DNA of 20,056 nucleotides, taken from Epulopiscium sp. Nele67-Bin004 (GTDB lineage: Bacteria; Bacillota_A; Clostridia; Lachnospirales; Cellulosilyticaceae). The DNA is taken from positions 1 through 20,056 of the forward strand of contig LNZQ01000034.1 of NCBI GenBank assembly GCA_002007315.1, read 5' to 3'. The translations under genes and the position numbers were made by a program. Under the pieces are notes generated by a model that had not been told where the DNA came from, did not search any database, and saw only the letters and a program-made list of their open reading frames with translations. This document shows, piece by piece, positions 14,405-20,056 of this stretch (position 1 is the first letter of the stretch; each line of letters begins with the position of its first letter).

Positions 14405-15271
14405 TTACAAAGTATCTACAATCTCTTTGATAGCCTTTTTGTCGAAATCGTATTTTCCATTACAGAAGTGGCACACAAGCTCCAAATCTTCTTGATCATC
14501 TTCAATAATATCCGTAAGTTCTTGCTTTCCAAGACTTATTAATGCACGCTCCATTTGGTCTTTTGAACAATCACATTTAAATCGTATGTCTGTTTTTGCA
14601 AGAAGCTCATAGTCACCAAGCAAACTTTCTACTATTTGCTCAATAGTTTTGCCCTCGTCCATATACGTTGTAAGTGCTGTAAACTCTTTTAGTTTGCCCT
14701 CAAGCTCAGTTATCGCCTCGTCATCAGCATTTGGCATAACTTGAATAATAATTCCGCCCGCATGTTTAACTGTGTAATCTCTATCAACAAGCACACCAAG
14801 AATAACTGCCGAGTTTGTTTGTTCTGAAATAGCAAAATAGTCTGCAAGGTCTTCTGCCACCTCACCTGATAACATTGCAATTTGACCAACTGACGGTTCT
14901 TTTAAGCCAACGTCCTTGCTTACAGTCATGACAGCGTTTCCGATTGCATTTCTAACGTCCAGTTTGCCTTGGGCATTTTTTGGGATATCAACATTTGTGT
15001 TGTATGCATATCCTTTGACATCACCCATACCATTAGCTTGTACAACGATGCCACCGATAGGCCCATCGCCTTTTATAAGTATGCTAACACGGTCAGTTGC
15101 ATTTTTGCTCATTTGTCCCATAAGCGTTGCACCTGTAATTGTGCGTCCTAGTGCCGCCGACACAACAGGGCTTGTCATGTGTTTGCTTGTTGCATCGTTT
15201 ACTAACGCTGTTGTTTTTGCTGCAAAAAACCTAAAATTTTTGTTTAATCCTCTAATCGCATAATCGCTCAT
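14405..15271 (-). CDS. hslO: Hsp33 redox-regulated chaperone
   Basis: Hsp33 is a cytosolic holdase switched on by oxidation and heat. Its C-terminal zinc switch is visible as CDC (Cys233, Cys235) and CHFC (Cys267, Cys270). The N-terminal core has the usual SDYAIRGLNKNFRFFAAKTT opening and GPIGGIVVQANGMGDVKGY. The 288 residues match the family (about 290). The ATG at 15271 is preferred because AAGGTGG lies upstream and the homology starts there; an in-frame ATG at 15307 would add 12 residues. The start lies 20 bases inside the end of the upstream methyltransferase gene, indicating one transcript and coupled translation. Confidence 0.95.
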   Translation of the reverse strand: MSDYAIRGLNKNFRFFAAKTTALVNDATSKHMTSPVVSAALGRTITGATLMGQMSKNATDRVSILIKGDGPIGGIVVQANGMGDVKGYAYNTNVDIPKNAQGKLDVRNAIGNAVMTVSKDVGLKEPSVGQIAMLSGEVAEDLADYFAISEQTNSAVILGVLVDRDYTVKHAGGIIIQVMPNADDEAITELEGKLKEFTALTTYMDEGKTIEQIVESLLGDYELLAKTDIRFKCDCSKDQMERALISLGKQELTDIIEDDQEDLELVCHFCNGKYDFDKKAIKEIVDTL

Positions 15272-16046
15272 CTTCTGCCACCTTATCTTCATAAAATTTG
15301 TTTTCATTATACGTTTCTCTTGCTATAAATGTAGCACGAAGTGTCGTGTTTCCGCAAGGCTTATGTGAATAATCATCAAAAATTTCCACAAGCTCAAGTC
15401 CTGCTTGCTTCAAAAAACTTTTAATTTGGTCAACGCTATATGCCTTTTGATAGTGAAATTCTTCTTTTTTGATATACTTATCGCCTTCTTCTTTAATAAA
15501 AAAGCTTACCCCAAATTCATTAACTTTTTCGGCTTCATCGTAATAATTTTCCCAGATGTATGCCGCATCTTCAGTTTGTTCTGCAAATATCTTTTGTCCC
15601 AAAACTTCTTTATACTTATGTTCTGTGTTGATATCAAATATAAAAAGCCCCCCACGCTCCAAATAATTGTTTACAAGTTTAAACGTCTGTATAATCTCAT
15701 CTTCTTCATGCAAATAATTTATGCCATCACAACTGCAATAAATTAAATCAACTGTTCCAAAAAGCTCAAACTCACACATATCTTGGCACAAATATAAAAT
15801 ATTCGCCGATGAGTTTTCTCTTGCTTCCATAAGCATTTCTTGTGATTTATCAATTCCGATCACTTCTATATTGTCGTGTGCAAACATTTCACACATAACA
15901 CCTGTGCCACAACCAAGGTCACAAACGATGTTTGGTTTTATATTATGCTTTTGCAATTGGTCATGCAAAAACTTGTACCACTTCTCGTATGGAGTATCTC
16001 CCATAAACTTATTATATACTTTAGCAAAGTCGTTATAAATTTCCAT
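15252..16046 (-). CDS. Class I SAM-dependent methyltransferase
   Basis: A soluble Rossmann-fold methyltransferase of 264 residues. Motif I is VCDLGCGTGVMCEMFA (about residues 41-56), the acidic end of strand 2 is VIGIDKSQEML, motif II/III is CQDMCEF, and DLIYCSCDGINYLHE is the post-motif region. This matches the family of small clostridial methyltransferases often annotated only by domain. The substrate is unknown; the C-terminal half is the likely substrate-binding part. AGGTG precedes the ATG. Its last 20 bases overlap the start of hslO, so the two are co-transcribed. A functional link to Hsp33 is only suggested by position. Confidence 0.88.
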   Translation of the reverse strand: MEIYNDFAKVYNKFMGDTPYEKWYKFLHDQLQKHNIKPNIVCDLGCGTGVMCEMFAHDNIEVIGIDKSQEMLMEARENSSANILYLCQDMCEFELFGTVDLIYCSCDGINYLHEEDEIIQTFKLVNNYLERGGLFIFDINTEHKYKEVLGQKIFAEQTEDAAYIWENYYDEAEKVNEFGVSFFIKEEGDKYIKKEEFHYQKAYSVDQIKSFLKQAGLELVEIFDDYSHKPCGNTTLRATFIARETYNENKFYEDKVAEDERLCD

Positions 16047-16114
16047 TTTTCACCTCATAATCTTTATTAATATATATTTTACAATATTTACTAGGTAGAA
16101 TGCAAATATTTTTT

Positions 16115-16143
16115 TTGTAGAAAGTGTATCCTATGCTTATAAT
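16115..16143 (+). promoter_or_regulatory. Promoter of the YjeM-type permease gene
   Basis: A perfect -10 TATAAT at 16138-16143 has a 17-base spacer to a weak -35 TTGTAG at 16115-16120. Initiation near 16150 leaves a leader of about 15 bases carrying GGAGG ahead of the ATG at 16166. The intergenic region is shared with the divergent methyltransferase gene. Confidence 0.6.
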
Positions 16144-16165
16144 ACTAGATTTGGAGGCAGTTTTA

Positions 16166-17689
16166 ATGGAACAAAAAAAACAACATACTAAAAAACTCAC
16201 CTTAGTTTCCCTAATACTTATGATATTTACATCTGTTTATGGTTTTGCCAACATACCTCGTGCATATTATTTGATGGGATATTCGGCTATACCTTGGTAT
16301 GTGCTTGGGGCGGTGCTTTTTTTTGTGCCATATGCACTTATGTTATCAGAATATGGTGCCGCATTTAAAAAGGAAACAGGCGGGATTTTCTCGTGGATGA
16401 AATGGTCAGTTGGACCAAAATACGCATTTATTGGAACATTTATGTGGTACGCTGCTTTTATAGTTTGGCAAGTTAATATTTCATCATCAATATGGGTTCC
16501 ACTGTCAAATGCATTGTATGGACAAGATGTTACGGGAAATCTAACATTTTTAGGACTTCGTGGCCCTCAAGTGCTTGGGCTTATGGGCATGCTGTGGGTG
16601 CTTGGCGTAACGGTAATTACAAGCTTTGGTATAGATAAAATTAAGCAAATTACATCAGTTGGTGGTATTGCTGTACTTGTGTTAAACGTTGTACTTTGGG
16701 CTGGTGCAATATCAATATTACTTATAAACGATGGGCAAGTTGCACAACCTATTTTATCTACATCTCTTACACAAACACCAAACCCAAGATATGCGTCCCC
16801 ACTTTCGCAGCTTGCATTTTTCACGTTCGCTATATTTGCATATGGCGGTATTGAAGCTGTTGCAGGACTGGTTGACCAAACGGACAAAGCAGAAAAAACA
16901 TTTCCACGTGGCGTAGTTATTGCCTCTGCTGTAATTTCAATTGGATATGCAATTGGTATTATGCTAATTGGTATTTTTACAAATTGGCAAGACGTGTTGT
17001 CTAGTAGCGGGATAAACAGTGCCAACATAACGTATGTAATTATGAACAACTTAGGATATACACTATCTTTAAGTTTTGGCTTTTCTAAAGATACGGCTAT
17101 GGAGATGGGAATGTGGATGGCTCGCTTTGCGGGGATTACAATGTTTTTGGCACTTACAGGGGCATTTTTCACGCTGTCATATGCACCACTAAAACAGCTT
17201 TTGGACGGGACACCTGCTGGACTTTGGCCAAAAAGGTTTACAGACCGAAAAAACCATGTCCCAGTTCATGCATTGTATGTGCAAGCAGCGTTGGTAATTG
17301 CACTAATATATATTGTATCGTTTGGCGGACAAAGCACATCAATGTTTTTTGACAAGCTTATAGTTATGACAAACGTTGCAATGACGTTACCGTATATGTT
17401 TTTATCTATTGCTTTCCCGTTTTTCAAACGAAACAAAGCTATCAAAAAACCGTTTGAAGTGTATAAAAGCTATAGCACGGCAGTTTTTGCATCTGTTATT
17501 GTTAGTTCAACGCTTGGTGTTGCAAACGCTATTGCTATTATTGAACCATGGCTTGCACGTGGGGTATATGTTGATACGTTGCTTTCGGCTGGTGGTCCAA
17601 TATTTTTTGGAATTTTGGCATTTGCGATTTATAGCCGATATGAGCATAAACACCCAACAGCAGTCAAAAATAAAAAAACGCATGCATAA
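16166..17689 (+). CDS. yjeM: YjeM-type APC-family amino acid permease
   Basis: An inner-membrane transporter of 507 residues with about 12 hydrophobic segments. It closely follows E. coli YjeM along its length: LILMIFTSVYGFANIPRAYY, YLMGYSAIPWY, GGIFSWMKWSVGP, FAIFAYGGIEAVAGLVD, ITYVIMNNLG, LTGAFFTLSYAPLK, LVSFGG-like and MTLPYMFLSIAFPFFK segments. It belongs to the APC superfamily near the glutamate/GABA antiporter group; the substrate is not established. The ATG at 16166 is chosen for the GGAGG eight bases upstream; the frame opens 42 bases earlier but lacks a site there. The C-terminus ends in a basic cytoplasmic tail. It is a single-gene transcript with its own promoter and a terminator hairpin directly after. 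Confidence 0.9.
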   Translation: MEQKKQHTKKLTLVSLILMIFTSVYGFANIPRAYYLMGYSAIPWYVLGAVLFFVPYALMLSEYGAAFKKETGGIFSWMKWSVGPKYAFIGTFMWYAAFIVWQVNISSSIWVPLSNALYGQDVTGNLTFLGLRGPQVLGLMGMLWVLGVTVITSFGIDKIKQITSVGGIAVLVLNVVLWAGAISILLINDGQVAQPILSTSLTQTPNPRYASPLSQLAFFTFAIFAYGGIEAVAGLVDQTDKAEKTFPRGVVIASAVISIGYAIGIMLIGIFTNWQDVLSSSGINSANITYVIMNNLGYTLSLSFGFSKDTAMEMGMWMARFAGITMFLALTGAFFTLSYAPLKQLLDGTPAGLWPKRFTDRKNHVPVHALYVQAALVIALIYIVSFGGQSTSMFFDKLIVMTNVAMTLPYMFLSIAFPFFKRNKAIKKPFEVYKSYSTAVFASVIVSSTLGVANAIAIIEPWLARGVYVDTLLSAGGPIFFGILAFAIYSRYEHKHPTAVKNKKTHA

Positions 17690-17698
17690 AACAGAGGC

Positions 17699-17740
17699 GA
17701 TATGTAGGGGCGGTCACTGGCCGCCCTACATATCATTTTT
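17699..17740. terminator. Long GC-rich hairpin after yjeM, overlapping the HNH gene end
   Basis: GATATGTAGGG-G-CGG (17699-17713) pairs with CCGCCCTACATATC (17721-17734), 14 bp with one bulged G and a seven-base loop. ATTTTTT follows on the plus strand, so it should terminate yjeM. It contains the TGA stop of the HNH gene on the minus strand. The GTAGGGGCGG...CCGCCCTAC core resembles dispersed palindromes found in many copies in some bacterial genomes. Confidence 0.8.
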
Positions 17741-18020
17741 TACCTATATTCGTTGCATTTTTTACGCCATTTTTAATTGTACGCTTTGCGTTATGTTTAA
17801 CCAAGTCACCAACAGTGTTGTTCGTCTTGTTTCCTTTGCTACGGTTGCACTTTCTGCACATAGCTTGCAAGTTATATAGCTTGTCGCTACCACCTTTGCT
17901 TTTTGGAATAATGTGGTCAATGTCGATTTGTTCTTTTGGAAACCACTTTTTGCATCTAACACATTTCCACTTACCCATAAAGCCAGTATTTTCTTTGAAA
18001 TAGTTTTCTCTGTAACCCAT
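17733..18020 (-). CDS. Small HNH endonuclease
   Basis: A 95-residue HNH-fold protein. A CxxC pair (CVRCKKWF) and a second pair (CRKCNRSK) bind structural zinc. Between them lies the HNH core: DIDHIIPKSKGGSDKLYNLQ, then the NRSKGNK end, with the DH catalytic pair intact. The basic C-terminal tail (AKRTIKNGVKNATNIGKK) may bind DNA. Stand-alone proteins of this type occur as phage, intron or restriction remnants, and as chromosomal genes of unknown role. The ATG at 18020 has GGAGG nine bases upstream; the TTG at 18029 is too close to that site. The stop lies in the yjeM terminator hairpin. No intron or restriction partner is seen. Confidence 0.85.
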   Translation of the reverse strand: MGYRENYFKENTGFMGKWKCVRCKKWFPKEQIDIDHIIPKSKGGSDKLYNLQAMCRKCNRSKGNKTNNTVGDLVKHNAKRTIKNGVKNATNIGKK

Positions 18021-18066
18021 ATTAAACAACCTCCAATCTTTTTATATATTCATATTCGATTATACA

Positions 18067-18098
18067 CAAAAAAAGCACCCCACACAATGTAAGATGCT
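18067..18098 (-). terminator. Terminator of the spore protein gene
   Basis: On the minus strand, AGCATC (18098-18093) pairs with GGTGCT (18079-18074), with one wobble pair, followed by seven T. It begins seven bases after the stop codon. The stem is short with a 13-base loop. Confidence 0.65.
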
Positions 18099-18105
18099 CA
18101 TCTAA

Positions 18106-18351
18106 TTAACATTCAACGCTTTGGGCGTCCTCTATCATAGCCGCCTCAGCTTCTAGTTTACTTTTCATTTCACGCTTTCTTTTCGTCATAAGACCGCCAA
18201 TTCTACCTGTTTCTTTAGGCGTAAGACTTTTCCACCCATCACCATTGATTTTATCTAACAGCCCTAACTCCTCAGCAATTTCTAATTTCATTTTTTGGTC
18301 TGGTGGCAAAGAATCGTATAACTTTTCTTTCTCTAAAGTAGTTTTTTCCAT
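18106..18351 (-). CDS. Small acid-soluble spore protein, alpha/beta family (SspF-like)
   Basis: An 81-residue DNA-coating protein of the dormant forespore. The family signature is clear: KLEIAEELGLLDKIN-GDGWKSLTPKETGRIGGLMTKRK, with the Lys-x-Glu-Ile-Ala and Gly-Arg-x-Gly-Gly motifs. Such proteins straighten and protect spore DNA from UV and heat, and are cleaved by GPR protease at germination. The acidic tail (EAEAAMIEDAQSVEC) is an unusual extension. AAAAGGAG precedes the ATG, and a sigma-G-type promoter lies at 18384-18413. This gene is the best evidence that the organism makes endospores or descends from one that does. Confidence 0.88.
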   Translation of the reverse strand: MEKTTLEKEKLYDSLPPDQKMKLEIAEELGLLDKINGDGWKSLTPKETGRIGGLMTKRKREMKSKLEAEAAMIEDAQSVEC

Positions 18352-18383
18352 TATAATCTCTCCTTTTATATAATCTTATATTT

Positions 18384-18413
18384 TAGTATGTCACTTTTTT
18401 TCCCAAAATATAC
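18384..18413 (-). promoter_or_regulatory. Sigma-G (forespore) promoter of the spore protein gene
   Basis: On the minus strand, GTATA (18413-18409) and CATACTA (18390-18384) are separated by exactly 18 bases. This fits the Bacillus subtilis sigma-G consensus as I remember it (GHATR, 18 bases, CATWHTA). Initiation near 18377 leaves a leader of about 26 bases with AAAAGGAG. Finding it ahead of a spore protein gene supports both calls. Confidence 0.7.
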
Positions 18414-18454
18414 ACCCTACGCCTATATTTTAAATTTTTTTCATAGTCCCAGAC

Positions 18455-18478
18455 TTGACATCATAATATTATTATGAT
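18455..18478 (+). promoter_or_regulatory. TTGACA box followed by a 19-base palindrome upstream of asd
   Basis: A perfect TTGACA (18455-18460) overlaps by one base the palindrome ATCATAATA-T-TATTATGAT (18460-18478). A -10 box at the standard 17-base spacing would be TACCGT, which is poor, so the promoter assignment is unsure. TATATA near 18498 is a possible alternative -10. The palindrome could be an operator controlling asd-dapB. Confidence 0.45.
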
Positions 18479-18522
18479 ACCGTAAACTTTATTTGGTATA
18501 TATCAGAAAGGATGTCGAAACA

Positions 18523-19518
18523 ATGATTAATTTAGCAGTCGTAGGTGCAACTGGAATGGTTGGACGTACATTTTTAAAAATATTAGAAGAACGTAACTTA
18601 CCTATTGAAAATTTCTATGTGTTTGCCTCAAAACGTTCAGCAGGTCAGACTATCACTTTTAACGGAAAAGATTATACAGTACTTGAACTTACTGAAACAA
18701 GTTTTGAAGAACACAAAGTTGATATAGCACTATTTTCAGCTGGCGGGGACACAAGCAAAAAATTTGCTCCAATCGCAGCAAAATCTGGGTGTATCGTGGT
18801 TGATAATAGTTCGGCTTGGCGTATGGATCCAGAAGTTCCACTTGTTGTTCCAGAAGTAAATGCAGAAGATATTAAAGCACACAAAGGTATCATCGCAAAT
18901 CCAAACTGTTCAACAATTCAAGCTGTTGTTGCACTAAGTCCATTACATCAAAAATACGATATCAAACGTATTGTATACACAACTTATCAGGCAGTTTCTG
19001 GGGCTGGAATGCACGGTCACACGGACTTAGAAGAAGGTCTTAAAGGGGCAGCACCTAAAAAATTTCCACACCAAATAGCAGGAAACTGCTTGCCACATAT
19101 TGATGTGTTTTTAGAAAATGGCTACACAAAAGAAGAAATGAAAATGGTTGAAGAAACTAGAAAAATTCTTCATAGCCCAGAACTAAAAATTACAGCGACA
19201 GCAGTTCGTGTACCAGTTTTCAATTCTCATAGCGAAAGCATCAACGTTGAGTTTAACAACGCTTTTGAAGTTTCTGATATCGTGTCTACACTTGAAAACG
19301 CTGATGGAATAATCGTTCAAGACGACCTTGCAAACAACGTGTATCCACTTGCTCTTGAAGCGTCTGGACATGACGAAGTTTTTGTTGGTAGAATTAGACG
19401 TGACGAAAGTACAGACAACGGTCTTAATCTATGGGTTGTTGCTGATAATATTAGAAAAGGTGCCGCAACAAATGCAGTGCAAATTGCAGAGTGGATTGTA
19501 GCAAACGGCTTAAAATAA
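18523..19518 (+). CDS. asd: Aspartate-semialdehyde dehydrogenase
   Basis: Makes L-aspartate 4-semialdehyde from aspartyl phosphate with NADPH in the cytoplasm, the branch point to lysine, diaminopimelate, dipicolinate, threonine and methionine. MINLAVVGATGMVGR is the Rossmann nucleotide-binding loop, and SAGGDTSKK follows. The catalytic Cys129 lies in ANPNCSTIQ. The substrate-binding and catalytic segment RVPVFNSHSES includes His236. The 331-residue length is normal. The ATG at 18523 is chosen because the conserved N-terminus begins there and AAGGA lies upstream; the frame opens 30 bases earlier without support. dapB begins 30 bases after the stop, so the two form an operon. Confidence 0.96.
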   Translation: MINLAVVGATGMVGRTFLKILEERNLPIENFYVFASKRSAGQTITFNGKDYTVLELTETSFEEHKVDIALFSAGGDTSKKFAPIAAKSGCIVVDNSSAWRMDPEVPLVVPEVNAEDIKAHKGIIANPNCSTIQAVVALSPLHQKYDIKRIVYTTYQAVSGAGMHGHTDLEEGLKGAAPKKFPHQIAGNCLPHIDVFLENGYTKEEMKMVEETRKILHSPELKITATAVRVPVFNSHSESINVEFNNAFEVSDIVSTLENADGIIVQDDLANNVYPLALEASGHDEVFVGRIRRDESTDNGLNLWVVADNIRKGAATNAVQIAEWIVANGLK

Positions 19519-19548
19519 AACTGATAACACAAAAGAGAGGTTTTTAAT

Positions 19549-20056
19549 ATGATTAATGTACTTATGCACGGTTGCAACGGCAAACTTGGGAGAGTTATCG
19601 CAGAACTAATAAAAGATAGCCCAGATTGTCGCCTAGTTGCAGGGGTTGACCCTAATATATCATCTACAGCACAAGATTTTCCTGTGTTTATGGATATTTT
19701 CGATTGTAATGTAAATGTTGATGTAATTATAGATTTTTCGATTGCACATGCAGTTCCTAGATTGTTAGACTATGCAACAAAACATCATATCCCTGTTGTT
19801 GTATGTACTACTGGTCTTTCAGATGACCAAATTGCAGGCGTACACCACGCAAGCACACAAATACCAGTGTTTTTCTCGGCAAATATGTCACTTGGCGTAA
19901 ACTTGCTTATGAACCTTGCGAAACGTGCATCTGAAATTCTTTCTGATAGCGGATTTGATATTGAAATAGTTGAAAAGCATCACAACAAAAAAATAGATGC
20001 TCCAAGCGGAACGGCTATTGCAATTGCAAATGTTATTCAAGAATCACTAAATAATG
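19549..20056 (+). CDS. dapB: 4-hydroxy-tetrahydrodipicolinate reductase, cut by window edge
   Basis: The second gene of the asd-dapB unit reduces 4-hydroxy-tetrahydrodipicolinate with NAD(P)H. The first 169 codons are present. MINVLMHGCNGKLGRVI is the nucleotide-binding loop, DVIIDFS and VVVCTTGLS are the conserved core strands, and EKHHNKKIDAPSGTA is the catalytic and substrate-binding signature (His-His, Lys, DAPSGTA). AGAGAGG precedes the ATG. Its product feeds lysine, the diaminopimelate of peptidoglycan and, in spore formers, dipicolinic acid. The C-terminal third lies beyond the window. Confidence 0.95.
   Translation, partial: MINVLMHGCNGKLGRVIAELIKDSPDCRLVAGVDPNISSTAQDFPVFMDIFDCNVNVDVIIDFSIAHAVPRLLDYATKHHIPVVVCTTGLSDDQIAGVHHASTQIPVFFSANMSLGVNLLMNLAKRASEILSDSGFDIEIVEKHHNKKIDAPSGTAIAIANVIQESLNN

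Noticed and set aside
17409..17879. 156-codon plus-strand frame across the yjeM end and HNH gene
   Set aside because: It overlaps two well-supported genes in other frames and has no start signal.

Overview
The window is AT-rich bacterial DNA with Firmicutes-type signals: strong AGGAGG-like ribosome binding sites, TTGACA/TATAAT promoters with 17-base spacers, hairpin-plus-T terminators, S-layer-homology domains and an alpha/beta-type small acid-soluble spore protein. The spore protein gene is preceded by a near-perfect forespore sigma-G-type promoter. I read it as an endospore-forming clostridium. A 2.7 kb block that looks like a teleost-type LINE retrotransposon sits in the middle, which suggests a sample from a fish, for example a gut symbiont of the Epulopiscium / Lachnospiraceae kind. 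The fish and taxon assignment is inference.

Layout. 1-1151 (minus) is the N-terminal part of DNA topoisomerase III with a TTG start. 1152-1642 is intergenic, with a 21-base direct repeat, a possible structured small RNA and two terminators. 1643-3919 (minus) is the C-terminal part of a secreted, S-layer-anchored protein whose start is missing. About 3922-6666 is LINE sequence (3' UTR, reverse transcriptase, end of the endonuclease domain), in the same orientation and joined in frame at 6666 to a bacterial gene start (7347). Then, on the minus strand, come a tandem flavodoxin-like oxidoreductase (7377-8732), the tldD-tldE pair (8855-11568) and a repeat-rich lipoprotein (11638-12087). A 46-residue gene (12225-12365, plus) converges on a membrane protein with a permuted NlpC/P60-like domain (12417-13478). 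That gene lies 22 bases downstream of tRNA-Pro(GGG). An unknown helical protein, Hsp33 and a methyltransferase follow, all minus. On the right are a YjeM-type amino acid permease (plus), an HNH nuclease and the spore protein (minus), then asd-dapB (plus), which runs off the window.

Coupled genes. TldD and TldE overlap by one base (TAATG) and should form the heteromeric TldDE protease. The methyltransferase and hslO overlap by 20 bases. asd and dapB are consecutive aspartate-pathway steps feeding lysine, peptidoglycan and spore dipicolinate.

Main discovery point. The LINE block interrupts two bacterial genes that do not look like halves of one protein. A chimeric assembly or amplification artefact involving host DNA is therefore the most economical explanation, ahead of a real eukaryote-to-bacterium insertion. 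Long reads across 3900-3945 and 6640-6690 would decide. The other observations are regulatory: a candidate small RNA at 1401-1516, a 15-bp inverted repeat straddling the tldD promoter, and the sigma-G promoter.
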